From contig NZ_BBXG01000027.1 of the NCBI RefSeq assembly GCF_001570605.1, forward strand, positions 58,080 through 122,079: a stretch of 64,000 nucleotides of DNA, in the 5' to 3' direction. Of this stretch, positions 19,425-27,603 are shown in pieces. Positions within the stretch are counted from its first letter, which is position 1, and each line of letters starts with the position of its first letter. The stretch comes from Herbidospora cretacea (GTDB lineage Bacteria > Actinomycetota > Actinomycetes > Streptosporangiales > Streptosporangiaceae). The position numbers were made by a program, and so were the translations under genes. The notes under the pieces were generated by a model. The model was not told where the DNA came from. It ran no database searches and was given only the letters and a program-made list of their open reading frames with translations.

Positions 19425-19817
19425 TCAGCCCCCGACCAGCGGCACGAGCTTGACGAACGACACCACCGGGTCGGCGACCAGGTCGATCTCGGTGTCGAGG
19501 TCGAGGATCTGCCGGTCGCCGACCAGCAGCAGGAAGCCGTTGCGGCCGAAGGCGGCCTCCGCCGCGTCGGCCTGGCGCTCCCAGTCGAGCCGCCGCGCCG
19601 CCCGCATGCGGTAGCCGTTGAGCTCGGTCTCGGCCTCGGTCGGCTTCACCAGGCCCCGGAAGTGGTCGGAGGGCGCGGCGTTGTGACGGGCCACCTCCTC
19701 CCGCACCCGCAACCGGACCAGTTCCCGGGCCGAGATGCGCTCCGGCAGGTCGGGGAGGGAGAACTCGGCCAGCGCGCGGCCGGTCGCGGTCTCGTCGCGG
19801 AACGTCACCAATGCCAT
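19425..19817 (-). CDS. Beta-grasp (ubiquitin-like) protein with C-terminal Gly-Gly
   Basis: This is a 130-residue protein from ATG 19817 (MALVTFRDETATGRALAEF), preceded by GAGGTG. The predicted order is beta hairpin (LVTFRDE, RALAEFSL), a helix (ARELVRLRVREEVARHN), an insert with LNGYRMR and a second helix, then three strands (GFLLLVGDR, DLDTEIDLV, VVSFVKLVPLVGG) ending at the stop codon. That is the beta-grasp layout, and the PLVGG ending resembles MoaD, ThiS and mature ubiquitin, where the terminal Gly is activated. It is the first gene of an operon with two DUF4132 genes. No E1-, E2- or JAB-like protein is in the window, so conjugation or sulfur transfer is only a hypothesis. Confidence 0.65.
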   Translation of the reverse strand: MALVTFRDETATGRALAEFSLPDLPERISARELVRLRVREEVARHNAAPSDHFRGLVKPTEAETELNGYRMRAARRLDWERQADAAEAAFGRNGFLLLVGDRQILDLDTEIDLVADPVVSFVKLVPLVGG

Positions 19818-19877
19818 GGGGGGCACCTCGTCGTCGGGAGGGAAGATCATGTGATCGCGTCATTCTTAGCAACGGCT

Positions 19878-19900
19878 CCCGACAGAATCGGGGGTAGCTT
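19878..19900 (+). promoter_or_regulatory. Inverted repeat and -10-like element before the SNF2 gene
   Basis: CCCGACAGAATCGGG (19878-19892) is a 5-bp-arm inverted repeat. TAGCTT (19895-19900) follows and ends 6 nt before ATG 19907, again a leaderless geometry. The region also separates the SNF2 gene from the divergent beta-grasp operon, where TAAGAA on the minus strand near 19867 could be its -10. Confidence 0.4.
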
Positions 19901-19906
19901 GTCCTG

Positions 19907-22726
19907 ATGCTGGTGCACGCGGTCTGGGCCGGGGGGCGGGCCGGATTCTGGGCGGAAGGCTCGCCGCGCCCCGCGACGTCGGAGATCCACCCTTTCGCCG
20001 AACCGCCGGAGGAGCTCGACGGGCTTCCCGAGGAGATCGTCGTGCGGCTGCCGTCCGACGCCGACGGGCCGGTGCACTCGTCGTTCACCACGGCGACCCA
20101 CCTGCGCGAGTGGTCCCTCCCCGCGGTCTTCCCCGACGCGCTGCCGGAGCTGGAAGAGCCTTCCGGTTCCGTGCGCTTCCTCGCCGCCCTCGACGACTTC
20201 GCGCGTGACCTGGTGAGGAGGGGCCGCGTGCTGCCCGGCCTGGTCGGCGACGAGGCCCGCTGGCGGCCCGTGCTGACCGGCGCCGACGCCACCCGGGCCG
20301 GTGAGCTGGCCGCCGCGATGCCGCCGGTGTTCCGGTCGGCCGACGCGCGGCCCGCCCGCGAGCTGCTGGCCGAGGCGCTGACCCGGCTGGCCGACCGGAC
20401 CGTGCGGCAGACGCTCCCCGACCGCATCCTCATGGGCCACCGGCCGGGGAAGCGCAGCCCGATCGCCGACCAGTGGGCGGTGAAGCTCATCGGCGACGAC
20501 ACCCGCCTGGAGGGCGACCTCGCCGAGCTGCGCGGGGAGCTCGACCGGTGGCACGCCGCCGCGCACGCCTTCGACGGCCCGGCCAGGGCCGCCTTCACCC
20601 TCAGGGAGATCGGCGACGACGGGTGGGAGGTCGGCTTCTCGCTCCAGTCGTCCGACGACCCGAGCCTCGACCTGCCGGCCGCCGAGGTCTGGCGCGGCGC
20701 GCGGCTGCCCGGGGTGGTCGCGGAGAACGAGCTGCTCGCGGGGCTGGGCCGGGCGGTCCGGCTCTATCCGGATCTCGACCGGGCGCTGCGCGAGCCCCGG
20801 CCCGAGGCGCTGCCGCTCGACACCCGGGGCGCGTTCGCCTTCCTGAAGAACGCGGCGCCGCTCCTGGGCGCGGCCGGGTTCGGCGTGCGTCTCCCGGCCT
20901 GGGCGGGGAGGACGAGGCTGGGGCTCAAGCTCACCACCCGTTCACGGCAGGGACCGAAGGCGGTCGGCGGCCAGGGGTTCGGGCTCGACCAGATCGTCGA
21001 CTTCCGGGTCGATCTCGCCGTGGGCGACCAGGTCATCTCCGAGGAGGAGCTCGCCGAGCTGGCCCGGCTGAAGGTGCCGCTGGTGCGGGTGCGCGGTCAG
21101 TGGGTCGAGCTCGACGACCGGCAGCTCAAGGCCGCGTTGAAGATCCTGGAGCAGCGGCGGGAGGGTGAGCTGTCCGCGCGCGAGGTCATCAACGAGGTCG
21201 TGCTCGGCGGTGACGACGACCTCCCGATCACGGCGGTCGACGCCGACGGCCTCCTCGGCGACCTGCTGTCGGGCGAGGCCGATCGACGGCTGGAGCCGGT
21301 GCCGGTGCCTGCGACGCTGACCGGCACGCTCCGCCCGTACCAGCAGAGAGGCCTGTCGTGGTTGAGCTTCCTGTCCGGGCTGGGCCTCGGCGGGGTGCTG
21401 GCCGACGACATGGGCCTCGGCAAGACGATCACGACGCTGTCGCTGCTGCTGGCGGAGCGGGAGCAGGGCACGCCCGCGCCGACGCTGCTGGTCTGCCCGA
21501 TGTCGCTGCTCAGCAACTGGCAGAAGGAGGCCGCCCGGTTCGCCCCGAGTCTGCGGGTGCACGTCTACCACGGGTCGGGCCGCGAACTGGCCGACGCCGA
21601 CCTGGTGCTGACCACCTACGGCACCGCGCTGCGCGACGTCGGGAACCTGGCCGCCCGGCAGTGGGAGCGGGTGGTCTGCGACGAGGCGCAGGCGATCAAG
21701 AACAGCGCGGCCCGGCAGGCGCAGGCGGTCAGGTCGATCGGGGCCCGGACCAAGCTCGCCCTCACCGGCACCCCGGTCGAGAACCACCTCGCCGAGCTCT
21801 GGTCGATCATGGAGTTCTGCAACCCCGGCCTGCTCGGTTCGGCCCGCGCGTTCCGCGACCGGTTCCAGGAGCCGATCGAGGTGCGCCGCGACGAGAACGC
21901 CGTGGCCGCCCTGAAGCGCGCGACCGGCCCGTTCGTGCTGCGGCGGCTGAAGACCGACAAGTCGATCATCACCGACCTGCCCGACAAGCTGGAGATGAAG
22001 GTCTGGTGCACCCTCACCCCCGAGCAGGCCACCCTCTACCGCGCGGTCGTCGACGACATGATGGGCCGCATCGAGAGCAGTGACGGCATCGAGCGGCGCG
22101 GCAACGTGCTGGCCGCGATGACCCGCCTGAAGCAGGTTTGCAACCACCCCGCCCACCTGCTGAAAGACGGCTCGCGGCTGCCCGGCCGATCGGGCAAGCT
22201 GGCCCGCCTGGAGGAGCTCTGCGAGGAGATCCTGGCCGAGGGCGAGAAGGCGCTGGTCTTCACCCAGTACGCCGAGTTCGGCTCCCTCCTGCTCCCCCAC
22301 CTGGAGGCCCGCCTCGACCGGCCGGTGCTCTGGCTGCACGGCGGGCTCGCCAAGAAGCGGCGCGACGAGCTCGTCGACCGCTTCCAGACCGACGACGAAC
22401 CGATGATCTTCCTGCTGTCGCTGAAGGCGGCCGGCACCGGCCTCAACCTGACCGCCGCCAACCACGTGATCCACGTCGACCGGTGGTGGAACCCGGCCGT
22501 GGAGAACCAGGCGACCGACCGGGCGTTCCGCATCGGCCAGACGAAGAACGTGCAGGTCCGCAAGTTCATCTGCACGGGCACCATCGAGGAGCGCGTCGAC
22601 GAGATGATCGAACGCAAACAGGCCCTGGCCGAGAGCGTCGTCGGCACCGGCGAAGACTGGATCACCTCCCTGTCGACCGAGCAGCTCAGAGACCTGTTCA
22701 CGCTGGGACCGGAGGCGGTCGCATGA
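19907..22726 (+). CDS. SNF2-family DEAD/DEAH helicase
   Basis: This 939-residue protein has an N-terminal 450-residue region of the bacterial SNF2-associated type. The ATPase core contains LADDMGLGKTITT (Walker A, about 497-509), CDEAQAIKN (DEAQ Walker B, about 591), LALTGTPVENH (motif III), LVFTQY, LKAAGTGLNLTAA (motif V) and DRAFRIGQ (motif VI, about 872). SNF2 proteins are ATP-driven double-stranded DNA translocases or remodellers. Bacterial HepA-like members are often paired with a SWIM-domain protein, exactly as here (22761-23561). The gene is divergent from the beta-grasp/DUF4132 operon with an intergenic space of 89 bases, so co-regulation is possible. Confidence 0.93.
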   Translation: MLVHAVWAGGRAGFWAEGSPRPATSEIHPFAEPPEELDGLPEEIVVRLPSDADGPVHSSFTTATHLREWSLPAVFPDALPELEEPSGSVRFLAALDDFARDLVRRGRVLPGLVGDEARWRPVLTGADATRAGELAAAMPPVFRSADARPARELLAEALTRLADRTVRQTLPDRILMGHRPGKRSPIADQWAVKLIGDDTRLEGDLAELRGELDRWHAAAHAFDGPARAAFTLREIGDDGWEVGFSLQSSDDPSLDLPAAEVWRGARLPGVVAENELLAGLGRAVRLYPDLDRALREPRPEALPLDTRGAFAFLKNAAPLLGAAGFGVRLPAWAGRTRLGLKLTTRSRQGPKAVGGQGFGLDQIVDFRVDLAVGDQVISEEELAELARLKVPLVRVRGQWVELDDRQLKAALKILEQRREGELSAREVINEVVLGGDDDLPITAVDADGLLGDLLSGEADRRLEPVPVPATLTGTLRPYQQRGLSWLSFLSGLGLGGVLADDMGLGKTITTLSLLLAEREQGTPAPTLLVCPMSLLSNWQKEAARFAPSLRVHVYHGSGRELADADLVLTTYGTALRDVGNLAARQWERVVCDEAQAIKNSAARQAQAVRSIGARTKLALTGTPVENHLAELWSIMEFCNPGLLGSARAFRDRFQEPIEVRRDENAVAALKRATGPFVLRRLKTDKSIITDLPDKLEMKVWCTLTPEQATLYRAVVDDMMGRIESSDGIERRGNVLAAMTRLKQVCNHPAHLLKDGSRLPGRSGKLARLEELCEEILAEGEKALVFTQYAEFGSLLLPHLEARLDRPVLWLHGGLAKKRRDELVDRFQTDDEPMIFLLSLKAAGTGLNLTAANHVIHVDRWWNPAVENQATDRAFRIGQTKNVQVRKFICTGTIEERVDEMIERKQALAESVVGTGEDWITSLSTEQLRDLFTLGPEAVA

Positions 22727-22760
22727 CCCGGCCGACCCCGCATCGACACGAGGCGGTCCG

Positions 22761-23561
22761 ATGAGCCCCGTCGGGAGAGACGGCTGGTTCGAGGCCGGGA
22801 CGCCCATCAAGGTCGAGGGCGGGATCAGGGCGCGCGGCCGTCGCGGCACCCTCGGGGAGAAGTGGTGGTCGCGGCGGTTCGTGGACATCCTCGAACGCGT
22901 CTGCGATGCCGGGCGGCTCGCGCGCGGGCGGGCCTACGCCCGCAAGGGCCAGGTCGTCTCCATGTCCGTCGGCGACGGGATCGTCGCGGCCCTGGTGCAG
23001 GGGTCGCGCCCCGAGCCGTACACGGTCGAGATCGAGATCGAGGCTTACGGCCACGACGCATGGGCGCTGCTCGAAGGGGTCATCGCCGGTCAGGCCGGTC
23101 ACCGGGCCCGGCTGCTGGCCGGGGAGATGCCGACGGAGCTCGACGCGCTGTTCTCCCGCGCGGGCTTCCCGCTCTTCCCCGAGCAGGGCGAACTGGAGAT
23201 GACCTGCGGCTGCCCCGACTGGGGCAATCCGTGCAAACACGTCTCGGCGGTGCTCTACCTGCTGGCCGAGGCGTTCGACGACGACCCGTTCCTGGTGCTG
23301 GCCTGGCGCGGCAAGCCCAGGGAGCAGCTCTTGGACGACCTCCGCATCCCCGCCGACGAACCGCTGGAAGACCGGCTCGCCGACTTCTACGCGCTCAACG
23401 TCTCGGCCGCCCGCCTGAAGGGCCCCCGGACCCCGGACACCCCGCCCGACCTGCTGCTGCGGGCGCTCGAACCACCGAAGGTGAAGGTCAGGCACATCCC
23501 CCTGCTCGACCTGCTCCGCCCGGCCTACCGGAGCTTCACCGAACCGCCGGGCGACGGCTGA
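22761..23561 (+). CDS. SWIM zinc-finger protein
   Basis: This 266-residue protein starts at ATG 22761 after GAGGCGG, 34 bases behind the SNF2 gene. The SWIM motif is CGCPDWGNPCKHVSAVLY (about 151-168), giving the CxCx(n)CxH zinc ligands. The N-terminal KWWSRRFVDILE and RGRAYARKGQV stretch is typical of this SNF2-linked family. SWIM domains bind DNA or proteins; as a constant partner of SNF2 ATPases it may load or target the helicase. Nothing suggests catalytic activity of its own. The gene ends 12 bases from the convergent lipid-kinase gene. Confidence 0.9.
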   Translation: MSPVGRDGWFEAGTPIKVEGGIRARGRRGTLGEKWWSRRFVDILERVCDAGRLARGRAYARKGQVVSMSVGDGIVAALVQGSRPEPYTVEIEIEAYGHDAWALLEGVIAGQAGHRARLLAGEMPTELDALFSRAGFPLFPEQGELEMTCGCPDWGNPCKHVSAVLYLLAEAFDDDPFLVLAWRGKPREQLLDDLRIPADEPLEDRLADFYALNVSAARLKGPRTPDTPPDLLLRALEPPKVKVRHIPLLDLLRPAYRSFTEPPGDG

Positions 23562-23573
23562 CCTGCGGCCGGC

Positions 23574-24512
23574 TCAGGTGTCGACGAAGCCCTGCGGCAC
23601 CATGACGCGCACCCCGTTGGGGATCGTCTTGATCACCAGCGGGGTCATCAGCCGCACCTCGCCGTCGATGTCGGCGGCCATCGGCGGGTCGGTCTCCAGG
23701 AGCATCTCCTTGCCGACCACGAACGGCCCGCCCGCCAGGCTCCGCCACTTGCCGGTGGTCGCGCGCAGGAACGTCTCGCCGAGCAGGCGCAGGCGCTTGC
23801 CCGACCCGAGCTGGTAGGCGACCAGGTTGCGGTTGTCGATGGAGATGTCGCTGGCGATCTGCCAGCCGCCGTGGAAGCGGCCGTTGGCGATGTTGAGCTG
23901 GTGGGTGAGCAGCTCGTGGCGGCGGCCCTCGACGGTGATGAACGCCCGGAACGGCGTGTGGCCCGGCAGGATCGTCAGCGCGGTGAGCGGGTAGGCGGCC
24001 CGGCCGGCCAGCTTCTTCAGCCACGGCTTGACGGTCCCGGCGACCTCGACGGACACCCCGAAGCTGGCCAGGTTGGCGAACGGGCGGTCGCCGCACAGGC
24101 CGAGGTCGATGTCGGCGACCTTGCCGTCGGTGAAGACGCGCACCGCGCCCGCGCGGGTCAGCGGCAGGCCGAGGCTGCGGGCGAAGTTGTTGGTCGTGCC
24201 CAGCGGCAGCACGCCCAGCGCGACGTCGCGGTGGGCGATGTGCTTGATGGAGCTGGACAGGGTGCCGTCGCCGCCGCCGACGATGAGCAGGTCGGGGCCG
24301 AGCCCGAGCGCCTCGTCGAGCCGGTCGCGCAACCGGCGTGGGTCGTCGACCGGGAAGACGCCGAGCGGCGAGAAGCCGGCGTCGCGGATGAGCCGGACCA
24401 CTTCCGCGAAGTGCTTGCGGCCGCGGCGGGATTTCGTGTTCACGACGACGGCGGCCCGGCGATTATCCCGGATGGCCGCCGTATGGTCGGGCTTGCTCCG
24501 CACCCTGCACAT
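23574..24512 (-). CDS. Diacylglycerol/lipid kinase family protein (DagK/YegS type)
   Basis: This is a 312-residue protein from ATG 24512; a GTG at 24542 would add 10 residues but lies in a hairpin. The catalytic N-domain carries VVNTKSRRGRKH, LLIVGGGDGTLSSSI (the GGDGT nucleotide-binding loop) and LGVLPLGTTNNFARSLGLP. The C-domain is the usual beta-sandwich with NRNLVAYQLGSGKRLRL and DPPMAADIDGEV. These enzymes phosphorylate diacylglycerol or other lipids at the membrane face using ATP. The start is unsure because no Shine-Dalgarno sequence precedes ATG 24512. Confidence 0.9.
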   Translation of the reverse strand: MCRVRSKPDHTAAIRDNRRAAVVVNTKSRRGRKHFAEVVRLIRDAGFSPLGVFPVDDPRRLRDRLDEALGLGPDLLIVGGGDGTLSSSIKHIAHRDVALGVLPLGTTNNFARSLGLPLTRAGAVRVFTDGKVADIDLGLCGDRPFANLASFGVSVEVAGTVKPWLKKLAGRAAYPLTALTILPGHTPFRAFITVEGRRHELLTHQLNIANGRFHGGWQIASDISIDNRNLVAYQLGSGKRLRLLGETFLRATTGKWRSLAGGPFVVGKEMLLETDPPMAADIDGEVRLMTPLVIKTIPNGVRVMVPQGFVDT

Positions 24513-24516
24513 GGTA

Positions 24517-24542
24517 GTGCCCGGCGGTCTCCCGCCGGGCAC
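24517..24542 (-). terminator. Perfect 11-bp hairpin between protease and lipid-kinase genes
   Basis: GTGCCCGGCGG (24517-24527) and CCGCCGGGCAC (24532-24542) pair perfectly around TCTC. On the minus strand it follows the protease stop by about 35 bases and ends 5 bases before the lipid-kinase ATG. It may terminate the protease transcript or shield the kinase start. No T tract is seen. Confidence 0.5.
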
Positions 24543-24576
24543 CGGTCAGATGAACGTGATCTTTACTTTCCCGTGC

Positions 24577-27375
24577 TCACTTCTTCGGCGGGGTCACCTG
24601 GACGATGACACCGAGGTTCAGCGGCAGCGGGCTGATCAGCTTGAGCTTCACGCCCAGCTGCTTGCCCTCGTCGCCGGGGTTGCCCGTGCCGAGCACGAAC
24701 CCGTTGACGTTCTCGCCGTACAGGTCGGTGGCCGGGCTGCCGTCGGGGTTGACGATCCGGACCGAGTAGGCCTGGTTGTCCTTGGACGGCACGACCACCG
24801 AGGCGTCCCGCGAGCGGTAGTAGAGACCGTCGGGACGGTTCTCGAAGCCCGGGTACCAGGTCTTGGCGTCGGTGAACTCCTTGACCGGGTTCTGGGCCGG
24901 GAAGCTCGTGCAGTACTCGACGAACGGCTCGGCGGCCGGCTCCAGGCACTCCTTGAACGGATACGTCTTGCCGAAGCCGAAGGCGGCGTTGGACGCCTGC
25001 GGACGCATCGGGATGTTCTTCAGCGCGCTCGGGTCCTTCGTCGCGGCGACGCCGGAGCGGCGCAGCGGCTCGAAGTGCGAGTCGACGAGGAGCAGCTGGC
25101 CCTTCGAACCCACCGACGGCAGGTTGAAGTGGTTGGCCGGCACGTTGTTCTGCCCGTACGCCGCGTCACGCAGCCACACCAGCAGACCGGGGGCGTTGTA
25201 GGCGACCTTCTCGACCTTCCAGGCGCCGTCGCGCTGCCAGGTGGTGTCGTAGGTGTACTTGAGGCCCTGGTCGAACCCGTCGTAGTTGCGCCACTCGGCC
25301 AGGTAGTACTGCTCGCTGTTGAGCGAGCCGCCGTGGATGTTCCAGCCGGCGCCGGTCGTGTCGGTGAACGTGCCGGTGGTGGCGGTCCAGCCGTTGGCGC
25401 CGCCCTCGACGTCGTCGCTCCAGACGGTCGCGCCACCGGCGGTGACGGAGAAGTCGTCGGAGAACCAGCCGCGCTCGATGGCGGCCTCGTCGGTGTTGTA
25501 CGTCAGGCGGATCTGGATCGTGGCGCCCGCGAACGGCGTCAGGTCGACGTAGTCGTGCCGCCAGCCGTGGGTGTCGCCGGTCAGGCCGTACTTCTTGTTG
25601 CCGAAGTCGTGCAGGCGGCCGTTGGGGTCGGCGTAGCCGTCGTCGGTGCTGACGAGCGTGCCGTCCTCGGAGTAGACCTTCTGCTGGGTCCACGTCGCGC
25701 CGCCGTCGGTCGAGACCTCGACGAAGCCGAAGTCCCACTCCTCCTCGATGGTGTAGTCGTTCCACATCCAGAAGCGGGGACCGCCGGTGGCCGGGACCTG
25801 GACGGTCCGGGTCAGCTTGCTGTCGGCCCACATCTGGTCGTTGTTCGACCACCACATGTTCGCGCCCGAGTGGGGCGTGGACATGACGACGTGCTTGGGC
25901 GGCAGGTTGACGCGCAGGCCGTCCTCGGTCAGCTTGGGCGTGCGCGAGGTCTGGCCGATGGTGACGAGCTTGGTCTTGTCACCGGGGTTGACGACCTCGG
26001 GGTCGACCCAGCCGAGCACCCACTTGTCCCACAGGCCCATGTGGGTCGGCATCGACTGGAAGATCGGGCCCGAGTGGGAGCCGGTCGACATCAGGTCCCA
26101 GAACTCCACCGAGGTGTCGCCGGCGCCGGAGGCGTCGTACAGGTCGGGCAGGCCCAGGTCGTGGCCGTACTCGTGGGCGAACACGCCGACGCCGGAGTCC
26201 TCCGGCTGCACGATGTAGTTGGCGATCTTCTTGTTGGTGCCCGGGATGGTGTAGCCGCCGGGGATGGTCGAGGAGTGCGCCCAGATGGCGTACGTGCCCT
26301 CGGCGCCGCCGCCGCCGGACTTGTCCTCACCGGCGTGCACCAGCACGAGGTGGTCGATGACGCCGTCGGGCTCCAGGACGTTGCCGTCGCCGTCGGCGTC
26401 GGCGGTGTCCTCGATGTCGTAGTCGGCCCACGGGAAGTTCGGCTGCTGCTGCGCGAGAACGTTCACCGCGTCGATGCCGAGCGTGGCCGGGCCGGCCGGG
26501 TTGTCGGGGTGGCCGGCCATCTGCTGCGGGTAGGTGCCGCACTGACCGGCGCCGTACCAGGCCTCGGAGTGGGGGACCTTCAGCCAGCCGATCGCCGCGC
26601 CGGAGACGGTGTAGGCGCCCTTCGACATCTCCTCGTACATCTTCTTCATGGTGAAGCCGGAGATGTCGATGCCCTTCTTGCCGTCGCGGGGGTCCTTGAG
26701 GTCCTTGCGGACCCGCTCGGTGATCCCGGCGTCGGAGTAGAGCATCTTGTTGAAGTGGTCGGTGCTGAAGTTGGGCACCCAGAACGAGTTGTTGTCCTTG
26801 CCGCCGCCCGCGGCCGTGGCCGGGTCGGGGATGTTGTTGTGCAGCGGGCCGTTCAGCTTCGTGCCGGCCGGCTCGGTGACACAGGTGTTGATGTCGGCGG
26901 TCGACGCCGGGCGGACGAACCCGGAGAAGTCGTCGTTGGCGTTCTCGTTGAACTCCACGAGAAGCGTCAGCAGTTTGGCCGTACGCTTCGTGCCCGCCTT
27001 CTTGTAGATGAAGTCGAACGGGTTCTGCCCGGTGCGGATGGCGCGGCGCTCGTTGTTGGCCAGGCCGCGGGCCGCGACGGGGTTGCCGCCGGCGTACTTG
27101 TGGTCGATCTCGTCGGCGACCGCCTGGGTGGCCTGCCGGCTGGCCTTGGCGGCCTCGCTCAGCTTCTCGTCCGAGCGGTCGGAGACGTCCGACTGCGCGC
27201 GCGGGGGCGTGTAGTTGATGTAGTGGTCGCTGAGCGACGGGATCCAGCGGGCCTCCGTGGAGTCCGCCGATGCCGGGACCGTGGCCGCGGTGAGACCCGC
27301 GGCCAGCAGCCCGAGCGCGGGCACGATGGCGGCCAACCGTCGTGCTCTGCGAGGGGATGCTGCAAAGGCTGACAA
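24577..27375 (-). CDS. Secreted M6-family metalloprotease (immune inhibitor A type)
   Basis: This is a 932-residue protein if started at TTG 27375, which has GGGAGGA 5-6 nt upstream; in-frame GTG starts lie at 27390 and 27438. A twin-basic, hydrophobic signal peptide ends near TVPASA. The zinc site HEYGHDLGLPD (about residue 397) is the HExxHxxGxxD signature of M6 peptidases, and a following DTSVEFWDLMSTGS carries the Met-turn. The C-terminal 450 residues contain beta-sandwich domains of the MAM/concanavalin type (WFSDDFSVTAGG, DDVEGGANGWTA). M6 enzymes are extracellular proteases that degrade host or matrix proteins. The gene stands alone with an AT-richer upstream region. Confidence 0.93.
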   Translation of the reverse strand: MSAFAASPRRARRLAAIVPALGLLAAGLTAATVPASADSTEARWIPSLSDHYINYTPPRAQSDVSDRSDEKLSEAAKASRQATQAVADEIDHKYAGGNPVAARGLANNERRAIRTGQNPFDFIYKKAGTKRTAKLLTLLVEFNENANDDFSGFVRPASTADINTCVTEPAGTKLNGPLHNNIPDPATAAGGGKDNNSFWVPNFSTDHFNKMLYSDAGITERVRKDLKDPRDGKKGIDISGFTMKKMYEEMSKGAYTVSGAAIGWLKVPHSEAWYGAGQCGTYPQQMAGHPDNPAGPATLGIDAVNVLAQQQPNFPWADYDIEDTADADGDGNVLEPDGVIDHLVLVHAGEDKSGGGGAEGTYAIWAHSSTIPGGYTIPGTNKKIANYIVQPEDSGVGVFAHEYGHDLGLPDLYDASGAGDTSVEFWDLMSTGSHSGPIFQSMPTHMGLWDKWVLGWVDPEVVNPGDKTKLVTIGQTSRTPKLTEDGLRVNLPPKHVVMSTPHSGANMWWSNNDQMWADSKLTRTVQVPATGGPRFWMWNDYTIEEEWDFGFVEVSTDGGATWTQQKVYSEDGTLVSTDDGYADPNGRLHDFGNKKYGLTGDTHGWRHDYVDLTPFAGATIQIRLTYNTDEAAIERGWFSDDFSVTAGGATVWSDDVEGGANGWTATTGTFTDTTGAGWNIHGGSLNSEQYYLAEWRNYDGFDQGLKYTYDTTWQRDGAWKVEKVAYNAPGLLVWLRDAAYGQNNVPANHFNLPSVGSKGQLLLVDSHFEPLRRSGVAATKDPSALKNIPMRPQASNAAFGFGKTYPFKECLEPAAEPFVEYCTSFPAQNPVKEFTDAKTWYPGFENRPDGLYYRSRDASVVVPSKDNQAYSVRIVNPDGSPATDLYGENVNGFVLGTGNPGDEGKQLGVKLKLISPLPLNLGVIVQVTPPKK

Positions 27376-27554
27376 AACTTCCTCCCTCACCCGGTAGTCA
27401 GCCGGGCTGTTTCCGAGGCGCGCAGGGGGTGTTCGCACGCCACCGATGCGCGACGGGCGCGCGGCAAAACCGCCACACCCGTCGCAACCGGGACGTTAGA
27501 TGACCGGGTAAAGGAAAAGTAAAGTCAATTCGGGATGTTGCGAAACCGATATCG

Positions 27555-27593
27555 ACCGGCCGCCTGACGGGAGCTGTCAGGCCGGTTGATACT
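27555..27593 (+). promoter_or_regulatory. Promoter with overlapping inverted repeat before the FAD oxidase
   Basis: CCTGAC (27563-27568) and GTCAGG (27576-27581) form an inner pair. ACCGG (27555-27559) and CCGGT (27582-27586) extend it as an imperfect inverted repeat. A promoter fits inside: CTGACG (27564-27569), 18 bases, then GATACT (27588-27593). An operator covering the -35 would suit a substrate-responsive repressor of a hydroxy-acid oxidase. The regulator gene is not in the window. Confidence 0.45.
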
Positions 27594-27603
27594 GTTTCGC
27601 GAT

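Noticed and set aside
19425..19817. Pup-type (prokaryotic ubiquitin-like) modifier
   Set aside because: Pup is a 60-70-residue disordered protein ending GGE or GGQ; this protein is longer, appears folded as beta-grasp and ends in GG.
24517..24542. Riboswitch before the lipid kinase
   Set aside because: Only a single simple hairpin is present, without the conserved junction sequences of any riboswitch class I know.
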